From: Pseudolabrys sp.
GTDB lineage: Bacteria > Pseudomonadota > Alphaproteobacteria > Rhizobiales > Xanthobacteraceae
Direction of reading: 5' to 3'
Assembly: GCA_025929185.1 (NCBI GenBank)
Contig: JAICMO010000016.1
Coordinates: forward strand, 1-32,260
Length of the DNA stretch: 32,260 nucleotides
The notes under the pieces were generated by a model that saw only the letters and a list, made by a program, of their open reading frames with translations, made no database searches and was not told where the DNA came from. Shown piece after piece: positions 1 to 7,744 of the stretch. Position 1 is the first letter of the stretch, and each line of letters begins with the position of its first letter. The translations under genes were made by a program, and so were the position numbers.

Positions 1-426
1 GAAATCGGTGCGGCCGGTGCCGCGGATCAAGAGCGTGTCGCCGGTGAACACGCGGTCGGCCATGACGAAGCTGTAGGAGTCGTCGGTGTGTCCCGGCGTG
101 TAGAGAACGTCGAGGCTCATGCCCTCGATGGTGAGCTTGTCGCCTTCCGCAAGCCGCATGGAGACGACGTCCGCTTTGGTGTTCTCGCCCATCACCGTGA
201 TGCAATGCGTGCGGTCGCGCAGCGCGCCGAGGCCGGTAATGTGATCGGCGTGCAGGTGGGTGTCGACGGCCTTGACCAATTTCAGATCGAGCTCGCGCAC
301 GAGCTGCAAATAGCGATCGACTTTTTCCAAAACGGGATCGATGATGAGCGCCTCGCCGCCGGCGCGGCTCGCAAGCAGATACGAGTAGGTGCCTGATACG
401 CTGTCGAAGAGCTGGCGGAAGATCAT
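1..426 (-). CDS. ETHE1-like MBL-fold persulfide dioxygenase (3' end outside window)
   Basis: The first 142 residues of a metallo-beta-lactamase-fold hydrolase are present; the reading frame runs off the left edge of the window. Visible metal-binding residues are the THLHADH motif (H57, H59, D61, H62), H113 in YTPGHTDDSYSF and D130 in FTGDT. The run RGTGRTDF after FTGDT is typical of the ETHE1/persulfide dioxygenase branch rather than of glyoxalase II. Known members use one iron to oxidise glutathione persulfide to sulfite and glutathione in the cytoplasm. The start at 426 was chosen because GGAGG lies five bases upstream; an in-frame ATG at 438 is less well placed. It is the last gene of a minus-strand run with a sulfurtransferase and a cysteine synthase, which fits a role in sulfane-sulfur removal. 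Family is fairly sure; exact substrate is inferred. Confidence 0.85.
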   Translation of the reverse strand, partial: MIFRQLFDSVSGTYSYLLASRAGGEALIIDPVLEKVDRYLQLVRELDLKLVKAVDTHLHADHITGLGALRDRTHCITVMGENTKADVVSMRLAEGDKLTIEGMSLDVLYTPGHTDDSYSFVMADRVFTGDTLLIRGTGRTDF

Positions 427-477
427 CGCCGCCTCCATCCGTTGGCGGGGCCATCGCCCGGTTTGCGGGCGAGAGCC

Positions 478-499
478 AAGAATAACATATATTATTCTT
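478..499. promoter_or_regulatory. AT-rich 8-bp palindrome upstream of the persulfide dioxygenase gene
   Basis: AAGAATAA (478-485) and TTATTCTT (492-499) form a perfect inverted repeat around a six-base AT centre, in otherwise GC-rich DNA. It overlaps the stop codon of the SDR gene and lies 52-73 bases upstream of the ETHE1-like start. A second perfect hairpin, TCGCCCG/CGGGCGA (454-472), lies between it and that start. ArsR-family sulfide or persulfide sensors (BigR, SqrR) are known to bind AT-rich palindromes in front of such genes. That this is an operator is inference, and no regulator gene is visible in the window. Confidence 0.4.
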
Positions 500-1229
500 C
501 GTATATCATTTTCCGCGTCATCCCGCCGTCGACAATGAAGTTCGCCCCGGTGATGAAACCGGAACGCTCGCCGTCGAGCAGGAATGCAACCATTTCGGCG
601 ATGTCTTCCGGTTTGCCGACGCGTCCGGCGGGGTGCTGCGCATGATCGGAGCGGCGCAAGGAACTGAACTTCTCGGTGGCAATCCAGCCGGGACTGATGC
701 AATTCACGCGGATATCGGGCCCGAGGCTGATCGATAGTGCATAGGTGAGGGCGACGATGCCGCCTTTGGATGCCGAATAGGACTCCGTATTCGGCTCCGA
801 CATCAGCGCGCGCGTCGAGGCGATGGTGACCATCGCGCCTTTTGCCTTGCGTAATGGCTTTTCCGCCGCGCGCGCGAGCAGCAACGTCGCGGTGAGATTG
901 ACGTCGATGACGCGATGCCATTCGGTGAGCGTCAGATTCCGAATCGGCTTGCGGATCATGATGCCCGCATTTGAGACAACCGCATCGAGCCGGCCAAATC
1001 GACCAAGCGCTGCTTTCACCGCGCGCTCGGCCGTCATTTCGTCGGCGACATCGCCCTCCAGCGAAACGGCGTCGCGACTGCGCCTGGAATAAGCCCGCGC
1101 GAGCCCGCTCTTCGGCAAGTCGACGGTACATGCCACCCAACCGTTATCGAGGAGATGCTGCGTGATCGCGCGGCCGATGCCGTGTGCAGCCCCGGTGACC
1201 AGCGCGCATCGGCGCGCGCGCCGCGCCAC
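492..1229 (-). CDS. SDR-family NAD(P)-dependent oxidoreductase
   Basis: A 245-residue classical short-chain dehydrogenase/reductase. The cofactor motif TGAAHGIG is at residues 12-19, SNAG at 86-89 and the structural Asn in DVNLTA at 111. The catalytic Ser138, Tyr151 and Lys155 (YSASK) are all present. The C-terminus GANFIVDGGMTRK is the usual SDR ending. The start is a GTG only three bases after the sulfurtransferase stop, with AAGGG nine to thirteen bases upstream, so the two genes are probably translated together. A cytosolic enzyme oxidising an alcohol or reducing a ketone is expected, but the substrate cannot be read from sequence. Its place in a cysteine/sulfur gene run may be meaningful or simply positional. 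Confidence 0.88.
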   Translation of the reverse strand: MARRARRCALVTGAAHGIGRAITQHLLDNGWVACTVDLPKSGLARAYSRRSRDAVSLEGDVADEMTAERAVKAALGRFGRLDAVVSNAGIMIRKPIRNLTLTEWHRVIDVNLTATLLLARAAEKPLRKAKGAMVTIASTRALMSEPNTESYSASKGGIVALTYALSISLGPDIRVNCISPGWIATEKFSSLRRSDHAQHPAGRVGKPEDIAEMVAFLLDGERSGFITGANFIVDGGMTRKMIYEE

Positions 1230-1232
1230 GGC

Positions 1233-2084
1233 CTAGCCCTTTTCGACGGGAAGATCGGCGCGTCCGCCCCATTCCGTCCAGGAGCCGTCGTAAATGCGCG
1301 GCATCTTCTTGCCGATGGCGTCGAGCCCCATCGCGAGCACCACGGCGCTCACGCCTGAGCCGCAACTGGCGATGATCGGCTTGTCGGTATCGACGCCGGC
1401 CTTCTTGAACGCGGCCGCAATTTTCTCCGGCGAAGCCAGTCTCCCGTTCTCGACGATCGCGGAGGAGGGCACATTCAGCGCGCCCGGCATGTGACCGGAG
1501 CGCAGGCCCTTACGCGGCTCGGGTTCCGTGCCTTTGAAGCGGCCCGCCGAGCGGGCATCGACGACCTGGACGTCGCCATTGTTCAGCGCCATTTGCACAT
1601 CGGCCACCATCGCGACCGCGCCGGTGTCCATCTCCGCTTTGAACGGGCGCGGCTCGCGTTTGGCCTCGCCGGCTTCGGTCGGACGGCCTTCTTGTTTCCA
1701 CTTCGTCAATCCGCCGTCGAGAATGAAAACGTCCTTCGCGCCGAAGATGCGAAGGGTCCACCACACGCGCGGCGCGGAAAAGAAGCCAAGCCCGTCGTAG
1801 ACGACGATGGTGTCGGTCTCTGTGATGCCGAGCGCGCCGACGGCCTGGGCGAAATCATCCGGCCCCGGCAGCATGTGCGGCAGATCGGTGGATTTATCCG
1901 CGATCGTCTCGATGTCGAAAAACACCGCGCCAGGAATGTGGGCGGTGCGATATTCGGCATGGGCATCGCGGCCTTGCGTCGGCAAATAATAAGAGCCGTC
2001 CACCACGACGATGTTGTTTTTGCCGAGATTGTCCGCGAGCCAGTCGGTCGACTTGAGCCAGCGGCTTGCAAGTTTTTCAGTCAT
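1233..2084 (-). CDS. sseA: 3-mercaptopyruvate sulfurtransferase (tandem rhodanese)
   Basis: A 283-residue protein with two rhodanese domains, roughly residues 8-135 and 160-280. The active-site loop in the second domain is CGSGVSA (Cys241), the form typical of 3-mercaptopyruvate sulfurtransferase; thiosulfate sulfurtransferases usually carry CRxGxx. WWTLRIFG and the DGGLTKW region of the first domain are also family-typical. The enzyme moves sulfur from 3-mercaptopyruvate to thiols or cyanide, giving persulfides. The start at 2084 gives the normal family N-terminus; the longer open frame to 2240 adds an Arg-rich stretch that overlaps the AlaX gene and is rejected. It sits 61 bases downstream of alaX and 3 bases upstream of the SDR gene. 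Its persulfide product would be a substrate for the ETHE1-like enzyme encoded further downstream. Confidence 0.92.
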   Translation of the reverse strand: MTEKLASRWLKSTDWLADNLGKNNIVVVDGSYYLPTQGRDAHAEYRTAHIPGAVFFDIETIADKSTDLPHMLPGPDDFAQAVGALGITETDTIVVYDGLGFFSAPRVWWTLRIFGAKDVFILDGGLTKWKQEGRPTEAGEAKREPRPFKAEMDTGAVAMVADVQMALNNGDVQVVDARSAGRFKGTEPEPRKGLRSGHMPGALNVPSSAIVENGRLASPEKIAAAFKKAGVDTDKPIIASCGSGVSAVVLAMGLDAIGKKMPRIYDGSWTEWGGRADLPVEKG

Positions 2085-2145
2085 CTCTTGGTCCGTCGAA
2101 ACAGGATTAATGCTCGGCGACACGCGATCGTTCCGCTGCCTTGCG

Positions 2146-2862
2146 TTACCCGAGCGCAAGCCGCACGCGACGGTTCTGCTTGCCCTTCTTCTCGATCTGC
2201 GTGACGCGCACCGCGCCGATCTCGCCGGTTGAGCGCACATGCGTGCCGCCGCAGGGCTGAAGGTCGAGGTTCGCTATTTCGATGAGCCTCACCCGGCCTG
2301 TTCCCATCGGCGGCTTGACCGACATGGTTTTCACGAGGCCCGGATTGGCCTGCAATTCTTCGTCGGTTATCCACCGGCTCGTCACCGGCGCATCCATCGC
2401 GATCATCGCCATGACTTTTTTGGTGATTTCATCCTTGTCGAGGCCCGCCTCCGGAATATCGAAATCGAGGCGGCTCTCGCCTTCGCCGACAGAGCCGCCG
2501 GTCACCGGGTAAGGCAGAACAGCGGATAGCAGATGCAGCGCGGTGTGCATGCGCATGCGGGCATAGCGTTTCTCCCAATCGATTTTGGCCGTCACGGTAT
2601 CGCCGACGCTAAGCGCAGGCGAACCGGGCGCCGGCACATGCGCGATCTCGGTCTTGGCCTGGTCGGTGTAGACGGCAATCGCGATCGGGATGCGTGTGCC
2701 TGAAGTGGTCGAAAGTTCGCCCGTATCGCCCGGTTGTCCGCCGGAGGTCGCGTAAAACACCGTGCGGTCAAGCACGATGCCGCCCGGATCCGTGACAGCA
2801 AGGACGCGCGCCTCGCATTCTTTCGAGTACGAATCGTCGCGGAAGAGGCAATCCGTCGCCAT
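2146..2862 (-). CDS. AlaX-type alanyl-tRNA editing protein
   Basis: A 238-residue stand-alone homologue of the AlaRS editing domain. An N-terminal beta-barrel ([13 protein letters not shown], residues 36-48) precedes the zinc site. The zinc ligands are His106 and His110 in HTALHLL, and Cys204 and His208 in CGGTHV. Known members hydrolyse Ser- (or Gly-) tRNA(Ala) in trans, protecting against mistranslation. The start at 2862 was chosen over a longer frame to 2919 because GAGAGG lies just upstream and the longer form would overlap the cysteine synthase coding end. The gene follows cysteine synthase by 8 bases, so cotranscription is likely. The longer AlaX forms carry an extra C-terminal domain, and this protein lacks it. 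Function is confident at family level; amino-acid preference is not determined. Confidence 0.87.
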   Translation of the reverse strand: MATDCLFRDDSYSKECEARVLAVTDPGGIVLDRTVFYATSGGQPGDTGELSTTSGTRIPIAIAVYTDQAKTEIAHVPAPGSPALSVGDTVTAKIDWEKRYARMRMHTALHLLSAVLPYPVTGGSVGEGESRLDFDIPEAGLDKDEITKKVMAMIAMDAPVTSRWITDEELQANPGLVKTMSVKPPMGTGRVRLIEIANLDLQPCGGTHVRSTGEIGAVRVTQIEKKGKQNRRVRLALG

Positions 2863-2870
2863 CCGTCCTC

Positions 2871-3911
2871 TCAGTTCTTCTCGAACGGCGGCTTGATGTC
2901 CGATCGGCGCTCGAGCCATTCAGGCACAGGCAACTTCTTCGAGCGCAGGAATTCCGGATTGAACAGTTTCGACTGATAGCGCGTGCCGAAATCGGCGAGA
3001 ATGGTCACGACGGTGCGGCCGGGGCCGAGATCTTTGGCGAGCCGAATGGCGCCCGCGACATTGATGCCGGATGAGCCGCCGACGCAGAGACCTTCGTCCT
3101 TCATCAGGTCGAAAATAATCGGAACGGCTTCCTCGTCGGGAATGAGATAGGCCTTATCAACCTTCATCTGCTCGACAATGGCCGTTACGCGTCCCAACCC
3201 GATGCCTTCGGTGATCGAGCCGCCTTCCGTCGCCTTGGCTTCGCCGTGATCGAAATAATTGTACATCGCCGCGCCGTGCGGATCGGCGACGCCGATCACC
3301 ACATCTTTCTTTTTTTCCTTGAGATAATTCGACACGCCGGCGAGCGTGCCGCCGCTGCCGACGGCGCAAACGAAGCCGTCGATACGCCCGTTCGTATCGT
3401 CCCAGATTTCCGGCCCGGTCGACACGTAATGCGCCTTGCTGTTCGCCAGATTATTCCATTGATCCGCGAATATGACGCCGTTCTTCTCGGTGCTCCGCAG
3501 CTGCTCCGCCAATCTCCGGCCGACGTGCTGGTAGTTGTTCGGATTGCTGAACGCGACAGCAGGCACCTCAACGAGCTCGGCGCCGAATAGGCGCAGCACG
3601 TCTTTCTTTTCCTGGCTCTGCGTTTCCGGAATGACGATGATCGTGCGATAGCTGCGCGCATTCGCCACCAGCGCCAGTCCGATGCCGGTGTTACCGGCGG
3701 TCGCTTCCACGACCAGGCCGCCCGGCCGCAATTCGCCGCGATTTTCGGCCTCGAGGATCATCTGGCGTCCGGCGCGATCCTTGACCGACCCGCCGGGATT
3801 CATGAATTCGGCTTTGCCGAGAATGGTGCAGCCGGTCGCCTCGGATGCTGCCTTGAGCTTGATGAGCGGCGTGTGGCCGATCGCTTCTACGATACCGTCG
3901 CGAATTTGCAT
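2871..3911 (-). CDS. cysK: cysteine synthase (O-acetylserine sulfhydrylase family)
   Basis: A 346-residue PLP enzyme of the cysteine synthase / cystathionine beta-synthase fold. PLP would bind Lys44 in MNPGGSVKDRAG; the substrate loop TAGNTGIGLA is at 71-80 and the phosphate-binding GSGGT lies mid-protein. It is about 30 residues longer than classical CysK and has an insertion (NNYQHVGRRLAEQL) seen in a longer alphaproteobacterial/eukaryotic-like subgroup, so the sulfur donor may differ from plain sulfide. It should condense O-acetylserine with a sulfur donor to form cysteine in the cytoplasm. It is the first gene of the minus-strand run, transcribed away from the diguanylate cyclase, so its promoter must lie in 3912-4160. 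AGGG stands 11 bases before the ATG. Confidence 0.88.
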   Translation of the reverse strand: MQIRDGIVEAIGHTPLIKLKAASEATGCTILGKAEFMNPGGSVKDRAGRQMILEAENRGELRPGGLVVEATAGNTGIGLALVANARSYRTIIVIPETQSQEKKDVLRLFGAELVEVPAVAFSNPNNYQHVGRRLAEQLRSTEKNGVIFADQWNNLANSKAHYVSTGPEIWDDTNGRIDGFVCAVGSGGTLAGVSNYLKEKKKDVVIGVADPHGAAMYNYFDHGEAKATEGGSITEGIGLGRVTAIVEQMKVDKAYLIPDEEAVPIIFDLMKDEGLCVGGSSGINVAGAIRLAKDLGPGRTVVTILADFGTRYQSKLFNPEFLRSKKLPVPEWLERRSDIKPPFEKN

Positions 3912-4160
3912 GGCTTTTCGACCCTAATTGAGCGGTGAAGGGCCGACAAGGGCAGGTTTTCCCATGCTTTCGCGGCGATTTGCGAGGATTGCGTTGCGAC
4001 CTCGCGCAGGCGCCGGCAAATGTCCAAAAGATCTGGAAAGGTCCCCGAAACCATAAAGGGCATTGGGATACCAGCATTCACCAGTTGTTTGGTGCGTAGC
4101 CGATATTCGTTCGCGGGGCAGGTGGGGAAAGGCGCACGCGCAAAAATGCGCCCGTAAGCA
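3912..4160. other. divergent intergenic region between cysK and the GGDEF gene
   Basis: These 249 bases separate two divergent genes and must contain both promoters. No open frame here looks like a gene and no convincing -35/-10 pair stands out. Just before the diguanylate cyclase start, GGCGCA (4131-4136) and TGCGCC (4147-4152) can pair, with a shorter alternative GCGCA/TGCGC (4138-4151). This could mask the weak ribosome binding region of that gene, but the stems are short. Confidence 0.4.
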
Positions 4161-5399
4161 ATGAATCTCGACGTCCATACACTCTTCATGGTGACGATTT
4201 ACGTGGAGGCGCTGCTCGGGCTGCTTCTGCTGTTTGCGTGGGTGCAAAACACGGCCATTACGGCAGTGGTCTGGTGGGGCTTCGCTCATCTTTTTCGCGC
4301 CGCGTCGATCGTTTTGTTCGGCACGTACGGATCGGCGCCGGATCTGATTTCAATCGATCTCGCCAATGCACTGCTGTTCACGGCTTATGCGGTCGGCTGG
4401 ACGGGCGCGCGGGTGTTCGACGGTCGGCCGGCTGAGCCAGTATATCTCGTAACCGGCGCGGTGCTCTGGCTTCTGGTGTGCCGGTTGCCGATCCTCGCCA
4501 ATGCCATCCAAATTCGCGTTCTGATCGCTTCCGGCATCATTACCGCGTACATCTGGCTCACGGCCTACGAGTTTTGGCGCGGGCGCGGCGAAAAGCTTGT
4601 CTCGCGATGGCCGGCGATCTTCCTGCTGTTTACGCATGGCGCGCTCTTCCTGGTGCGCACGCCGTTGATTGCCGTGCTGCCGTTGCCGTCGAGCGGTCGC
4701 ATGTTCGGCAGCGTCTGGCTGACGGTGCTGAGCTTCGAGGCACTGCTCTTCACGATTTCGATCGCCTTCATTCTGCTGGCGATGGCAAAAGAGCGCACCG
4801 AATTGCGGCATCGGACCGCGGCGATGATCGATCCGCTGACCGGCATCGCGAACCGCCGCTCGTTTTTGCAGGATGCGAATGCGCTCGCAAATCGCTATGT
4901 CGCCGATCCGCGCCCGACGGCGGTGCTCGCAATTGACCTCGATCACTTCAAATCGATCAACGATCGCTTCGGTCACGCGGCGGGCGACAGAGTGCTGGAG
5001 ATTTTTGCCGACGCCGCGCGGCAGATCGTGCGCTCATCGGACTTGATCGGCCGTCTCGGCGGCGAGGAATTCGCGGCGGTTCTCTATGATGTAAGCCCGG
5101 AGAAGGCTGTCGCCGTTGCCGAGCGGATCCGGACGGCATTTGCGGACTCAACAGCTGACATCGACGGCAACCCCGTTGCAGCGACGCTCAGCATCGGCAT
5201 CGCTCACTGTGCCGGCTCGATGCTTGACTTGCAAAATCTGCTGGCGCGCGCCGACCAGGCGCTCTATTTCGCGAAAAAGAATGGGCGCGACCGTGTCGAG
5301 ATCGCCGCCTCCGCCGATCTTGTTCTGGGTCCGACAGACGATGTGCCGTTGCAGCCGGGCCTGACCGCTTCAGAAGCTGCCGCGAAATCGACAGTCTGA
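4161..5399 (+). CDS. membrane-bound GGDEF diguanylate cyclase
   Basis: A 412-residue protein. The first ~208 residues hold about six hydrophobic membrane segments (starting near residues 8, 34, 68, 96, 118 and 186). A GGDEF domain (about 220-385) follows. The domain begins with DPLTGIANRR (224-233), has the metal-binding Asp259 in AIDLDHFK, and the active-site loop is GGEEF (300-304), an accepted active variant. RSSD at 291-294, five residues before GGEEF, is the classic RxxD inhibitory site. It should therefore make c-di-GMP from two GTP at the inner membrane with product inhibition. The N-terminal membrane part has no sensor family I recognise. No clear Shine-Dalgarno is seen before the ATG. 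It is monocistronic by position. A 7-bp stem (5396-5424) covers the stop codon but has no T run, so it is a poor terminator candidate. Confidence 0.92.
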   Translation: MNLDVHTLFMVTIYVEALLGLLLLFAWVQNTAITAVVWWGFAHLFRAASIVLFGTYGSAPDLISIDLANALLFTAYAVGWTGARVFDGRPAEPVYLVTGAVLWLLVCRLPILANAIQIRVLIASGIITAYIWLTAYEFWRGRGEKLVSRWPAIFLLFTHGALFLVRTPLIAVLPLPSSGRMFGSVWLTVLSFEALLFTISIAFILLAMAKERTELRHRTAAMIDPLTGIANRRSFLQDANALANRYVADPRPTAVLAIDLDHFKSINDRFGHAAGDRVLEIFADAARQIVRSSDLIGRLGGEEFAAVLYDVSPEKAVAVAERIRTAFADSTADIDGNPVAATLSIGIAHCAGSMLDLQNLLARADQALYFAKKNGRDRVEIAASADLVLGPTDDVPLQPGLTASEAAAKSTV

Positions 5400-5480
5400 C
5401 CGCCGGTTTTCCCTTTCCGGTCAGTCGTCTTCCGCGAGTGTTTAGCGCGCGCCTCATGTGCGCCGCGGCGGCGATGCCGA

Positions 5481-5513
5481 TTGACCTCAGGCTTCGACTT
5501 GGTCCACCTTAGA
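5481..5513 (+). promoter_or_regulatory. possible promoter of the ABC transporter binding-protein gene
   Basis: TTGACC (5481-5486) matches a sigma-70-type -35 element and an AT-containing CCTTAGA lies about 19 bases downstream. The -10 match is weak and the spacing is a little long. The prediction rests mainly on position between the diguanylate cyclase and a gene with a very strong ribosome binding site. Confidence 0.22.
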
Positions 5514-5534
5514 CAGGGCGCAGAAGCGCGGCCG

Positions 5535-5562
5535 TGAATTAGTGGGACTCCAAACTAATTCA
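5535..5562 (+). promoter_or_regulatory. 9-bp perfect inverted repeat just upstream of the binding-protein gene
   Basis: TGAATTAGT (5535-5543) and ACTAATTCA (5554-5562) are exact reverse complements separated by ten bases. The repeat ends ten bases before the GGGAGG ribosome binding site (5572-5577) and 21 bases before the ATG. It may be a repressor operator for the solute importer or an mRNA hairpin in the leader. The AT-rich arms stand out from local composition. Function is inferred from position and symmetry only. Confidence 0.45.
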
Positions 5563-5583
5563 AGGACCTAAGGGAGGAACAAG

Positions 5584-6789
5584 ATGCGAATTTTACGATG
5601 GCTGGGGCTGACGGCCCTGGCGCTCGCGGTGGGCGGAACCGCACAGGCGGCGTCCGTCAAGGTCGGCGTCGTGCTGCCGTTTAGCGGCGCCAATGCGGAT
5701 CTTGGACATCAGATCGACAAGGCGTTCGATCTCTATGTGAAGCTGCACGCGAAGGACATCGCCCCGAACAAGGTCGAAATCATCAAGCGCGATGAAGGGC
5801 CGCCAACCGGCGCGGTTGCGAAGCGCGTCACCACCGAGTTGATCACCAACGACAAGGTGCAGCTGGTGACCGGATTCGTGTTTTCGCCGTCGGCGATCGC
5901 GCTCGCGCCCGTCATCACGCAGGCCAAGGTGCCGATGGTGATCGCCAATGCCGGCACGGCATGGATCACCAACCTGTCGCCTTACATCGTGCGGCTGTCC
6001 TTCAGCATGTGGGATCCCGCGTACCCGATGGGCGGCTATGCCTACAACAAGATCGGCTGTAAGACGGCGGCTGTCGCCTATACGGATTTCCCGCCCGGCA
6101 AGGATTCCATCGAGGCGTTTGAGACCGGTTACAAAAAGGCCGGCGGCAAGGTGACGCTGACGATCCCGATGGGAAGCCCGGTGCAGGTGCCGGACTTCAC
6201 GCCGTTCCTGCAACGCGTCAAGGACGCTCATCCCGATTGCCTCTACGCCTTCGTTCCGTCCGGCGCGCATGCGACCGGGATCATGAAGGCCTACGGCGAA
6301 CTCGGACTGCGCAAGGCGGGCATCAAGCTGATCGGCCCGATGGATCTCATCCCCGACAACAAGCTACAAGATATGGGCGACGCCGCGATCGGCACGATCG
6401 TGATGGGCCACTACGCGGTCGATCTCGACAGCCCCGCCAACAAAAAATTCAAGGAAGAATGGCACAAGGCCTACGGTGCCGACTCCTATCCGGACTTCAT
6501 GTCGGCGGCGGGCTGGGACACCATGCATGCGATCTTCGACACGATCAACAAATTGCACGGCAATTTGTCCGACGGCATGAAAGTGGTGGATGCGATGAAG
6601 GGATGGTCCGCAGTCGGACCGCGGGGCCCGGTGAAAATCGACCCTGCCACTCGCGACATCGTCCAGAACGAGCATGTGATGGAGGTCTACCGCAAGCCCG
6701 ACGGCAAGCTCGGCGAGCGCATTCTCGACACGGTCAAAGACGTCAAGGACGAATGCAAGGTCCTCAAGATCGGCCGCTGCGGCAAGTGA
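5584..6789 (+). CDS. ABC transporter periplasmic substrate-binding protein (LivK/PBP1 type)
   Basis: A 401-residue secreted binding protein of the type I periplasmic family used by branched-chain-amino-acid-like importers. Residues 1-22 are a signal peptide (MRILRWLGLTALALA core, cleavage near AQA|A). The mature start VKVGVVLPFSG and the later GYAYNK...TDFPPGKDSIEAF region are typical of the family. Four cysteines (in IGCKT, PDCLY, DECK and GRC) could form two disulfides in the periplasm. A strong GGGAGG lies seven bases upstream of the ATG. It is followed by a terminator and then by the permease genes, so the binding protein is probably made in excess over the membrane parts. The general fold is certain. 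The ligand is not: neighbours suggest a small organic solute rather than plain leucine. Confidence 0.9.
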   Translation: MRILRWLGLTALALAVGGTAQAASVKVGVVLPFSGANADLGHQIDKAFDLYVKLHAKDIAPNKVEIIKRDEGPPTGAVAKRVTTELITNDKVQLVTGFVFSPSAIALAPVITQAKVPMVIANAGTAWITNLSPYIVRLSFSMWDPAYPMGGYAYNKIGCKTAAVAYTDFPPGKDSIEAFETGYKKAGGKVTLTIPMGSPVQVPDFTPFLQRVKDAHPDCLYAFVPSGAHATGIMKAYGELGLRKAGIKLIGPMDLIPDNKLQDMGDAAIGTIVMGHYAVDLDSPANKKFKEEWHKAYGADSYPDFMSAAGWDTMHAIFDTINKLHGNLSDGMKVVDAMKGWSAVGPRGPVKIDPATRDIVQNEHVMEVYRKPDGKLGERILDTVKDVKDECKVLKIGRCGK

Positions 6790-6817
6790 TCGCCTGATCG
6801 CATTTGACAGTAATCGG

Positions 6818-6854
6818 CGCCGCCGCGCATAAAACACGCGGCGGCGTTTTTCTT
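6818..6854 (+). terminator. rho-independent terminator between binding protein and permease genes
   Basis: CGCCGCCGCG (6818-6827) pairs perfectly with CGCGGCGGCG (6837-6846) around a nine-base loop, and TTTTTCTT follows directly. This is a textbook intrinsic terminator. It lies inside the transporter operon, so read-through would set a lower level of the permeases and ATPases relative to the binding protein. Confidence 0.85.
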
Positions 6855-6860
6855 AACGCG

Positions 6861-6868
6861 AGGTGGGG
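6861..6868 (+). promoter_or_regulatory. ribosome binding site fixing the livH start
   Basis: AGGTGGGG lies three to ten bases upstream of the GTG at 6872. An in-frame GTG at 6863 lies inside this purine run and has no such signal upstream. The shorter start is therefore preferred. Confidence 0.55.
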
Positions 6869-6871
6869 CTC

Positions 6872-7744
6872 GTGCCGCAATACGCCAATATTGCCGTCAG
6901 CATCCTGTTCGACGGCTTGGCCTACGCCATGTTTCTGTTCATCACTTCCGTCGGCCTTTCGGTGACGATGGGGCTGATGAACTTCGTGAACCTCGCCCAC
7001 GGCGCGTTCGCGATGATCGGCGGCTATGTCGTCGTCTCACTCACGCGCTCCTACGGTGTCGGCTTTGTTCCCTCCCTGATCATCGCGGCGGTGCTGGTCG
7101 CGCTCATCAGTGTGCGCTTCGAGCGCCGTCTCTACCGGCGCTTTTACCGGGCGACCGATCTCGAGCAGGTTCTGCTGACCATCGGACTTGCCTTCATGGC
7201 GATCGCTACTTTCACCTATTTTTACGGGCCCATCCCGAAATCGGTGCCGCTGCCGGATTGGCTGCAAGGCTCGGTCAATCTCGGCTTCCGGTCTTTCCCT
7301 GCCTACCGCGTCTTTATGATCGCGGTCGGCGCCGCACTGATCGCCGTGCTTTGGTACGGGTTCGAGCGCACCAACGTCGGCGCGATGGTGCGGGCGGCGG
7401 TCGATAACCGCCGCATGGCGGAATCGATAGGCATCAATGTGGATCGGCTGTTCACGCTAACGTTCGCGCTGGGCTCCGGGCTTGCCGCGCTCGGCGGCGG
7501 ACTTGCGATTCAGTTGCTCGGATTGAATCCGAATTTTGCGCTGCTCTATCTCGTGCTGTTCCTGATCGTCGTGGCGGTCGGCGGCCTTGGCAGCCTGAAA
7601 GGAACGCTGCTGGCCGCGCTGGTGCTTGGCATCATCGATACGGGCGGGAAGTACCTGCTCGCCGATGCCGGCGGCTTCTTCATCTATGCCGTCACCGTGA
7701 TCGTGCTTCTGCTGAAGCCGGCGGGGTTCTATGGCCGCGAGTGA
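6872..7744 (+). CDS. livH: LivH-type ABC transporter permease
   Basis: A 290-residue integral membrane protein of the branched-chain-amino-acid permease family, with about eight hydrophobic segments. The signature GLMNFVNLAHGAFAMIGGY near the N-terminus is the LivH hallmark, and the stretch around VAVGGLGSLKGTLLAALVLG near the C-terminus is the usual ATPase-coupling and helix region. It should form the inner-membrane pore together with LivM. The start is GTG at 6872. The gene overlaps livM by 14 bases, so the two are translationally coupled. The symbol gives the family; the transported compound is unknown. Confidence 0.9.
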   Translation: MPQYANIAVSILFDGLAYAMFLFITSVGLSVTMGLMNFVNLAHGAFAMIGGYVVVSLTRSYGVGFVPSLIIAAVLVALISVRFERRLYRRFYRATDLEQVLLTIGLAFMAIATFTYFYGPIPKSVPLPDWLQGSVNLGFRSFPAYRVFMIAVGAALIAVLWYGFERTNVGAMVRAAVDNRRMAESIGINVDRLFTLTFALGSGLAALGGGLAIQLLGLNPNFALLYLVLFLIVVAVGGLGSLKGTLLAALVLGIIDTGGKYLLADAGGFFIYAVTVIVLLLKPAGFYGRE

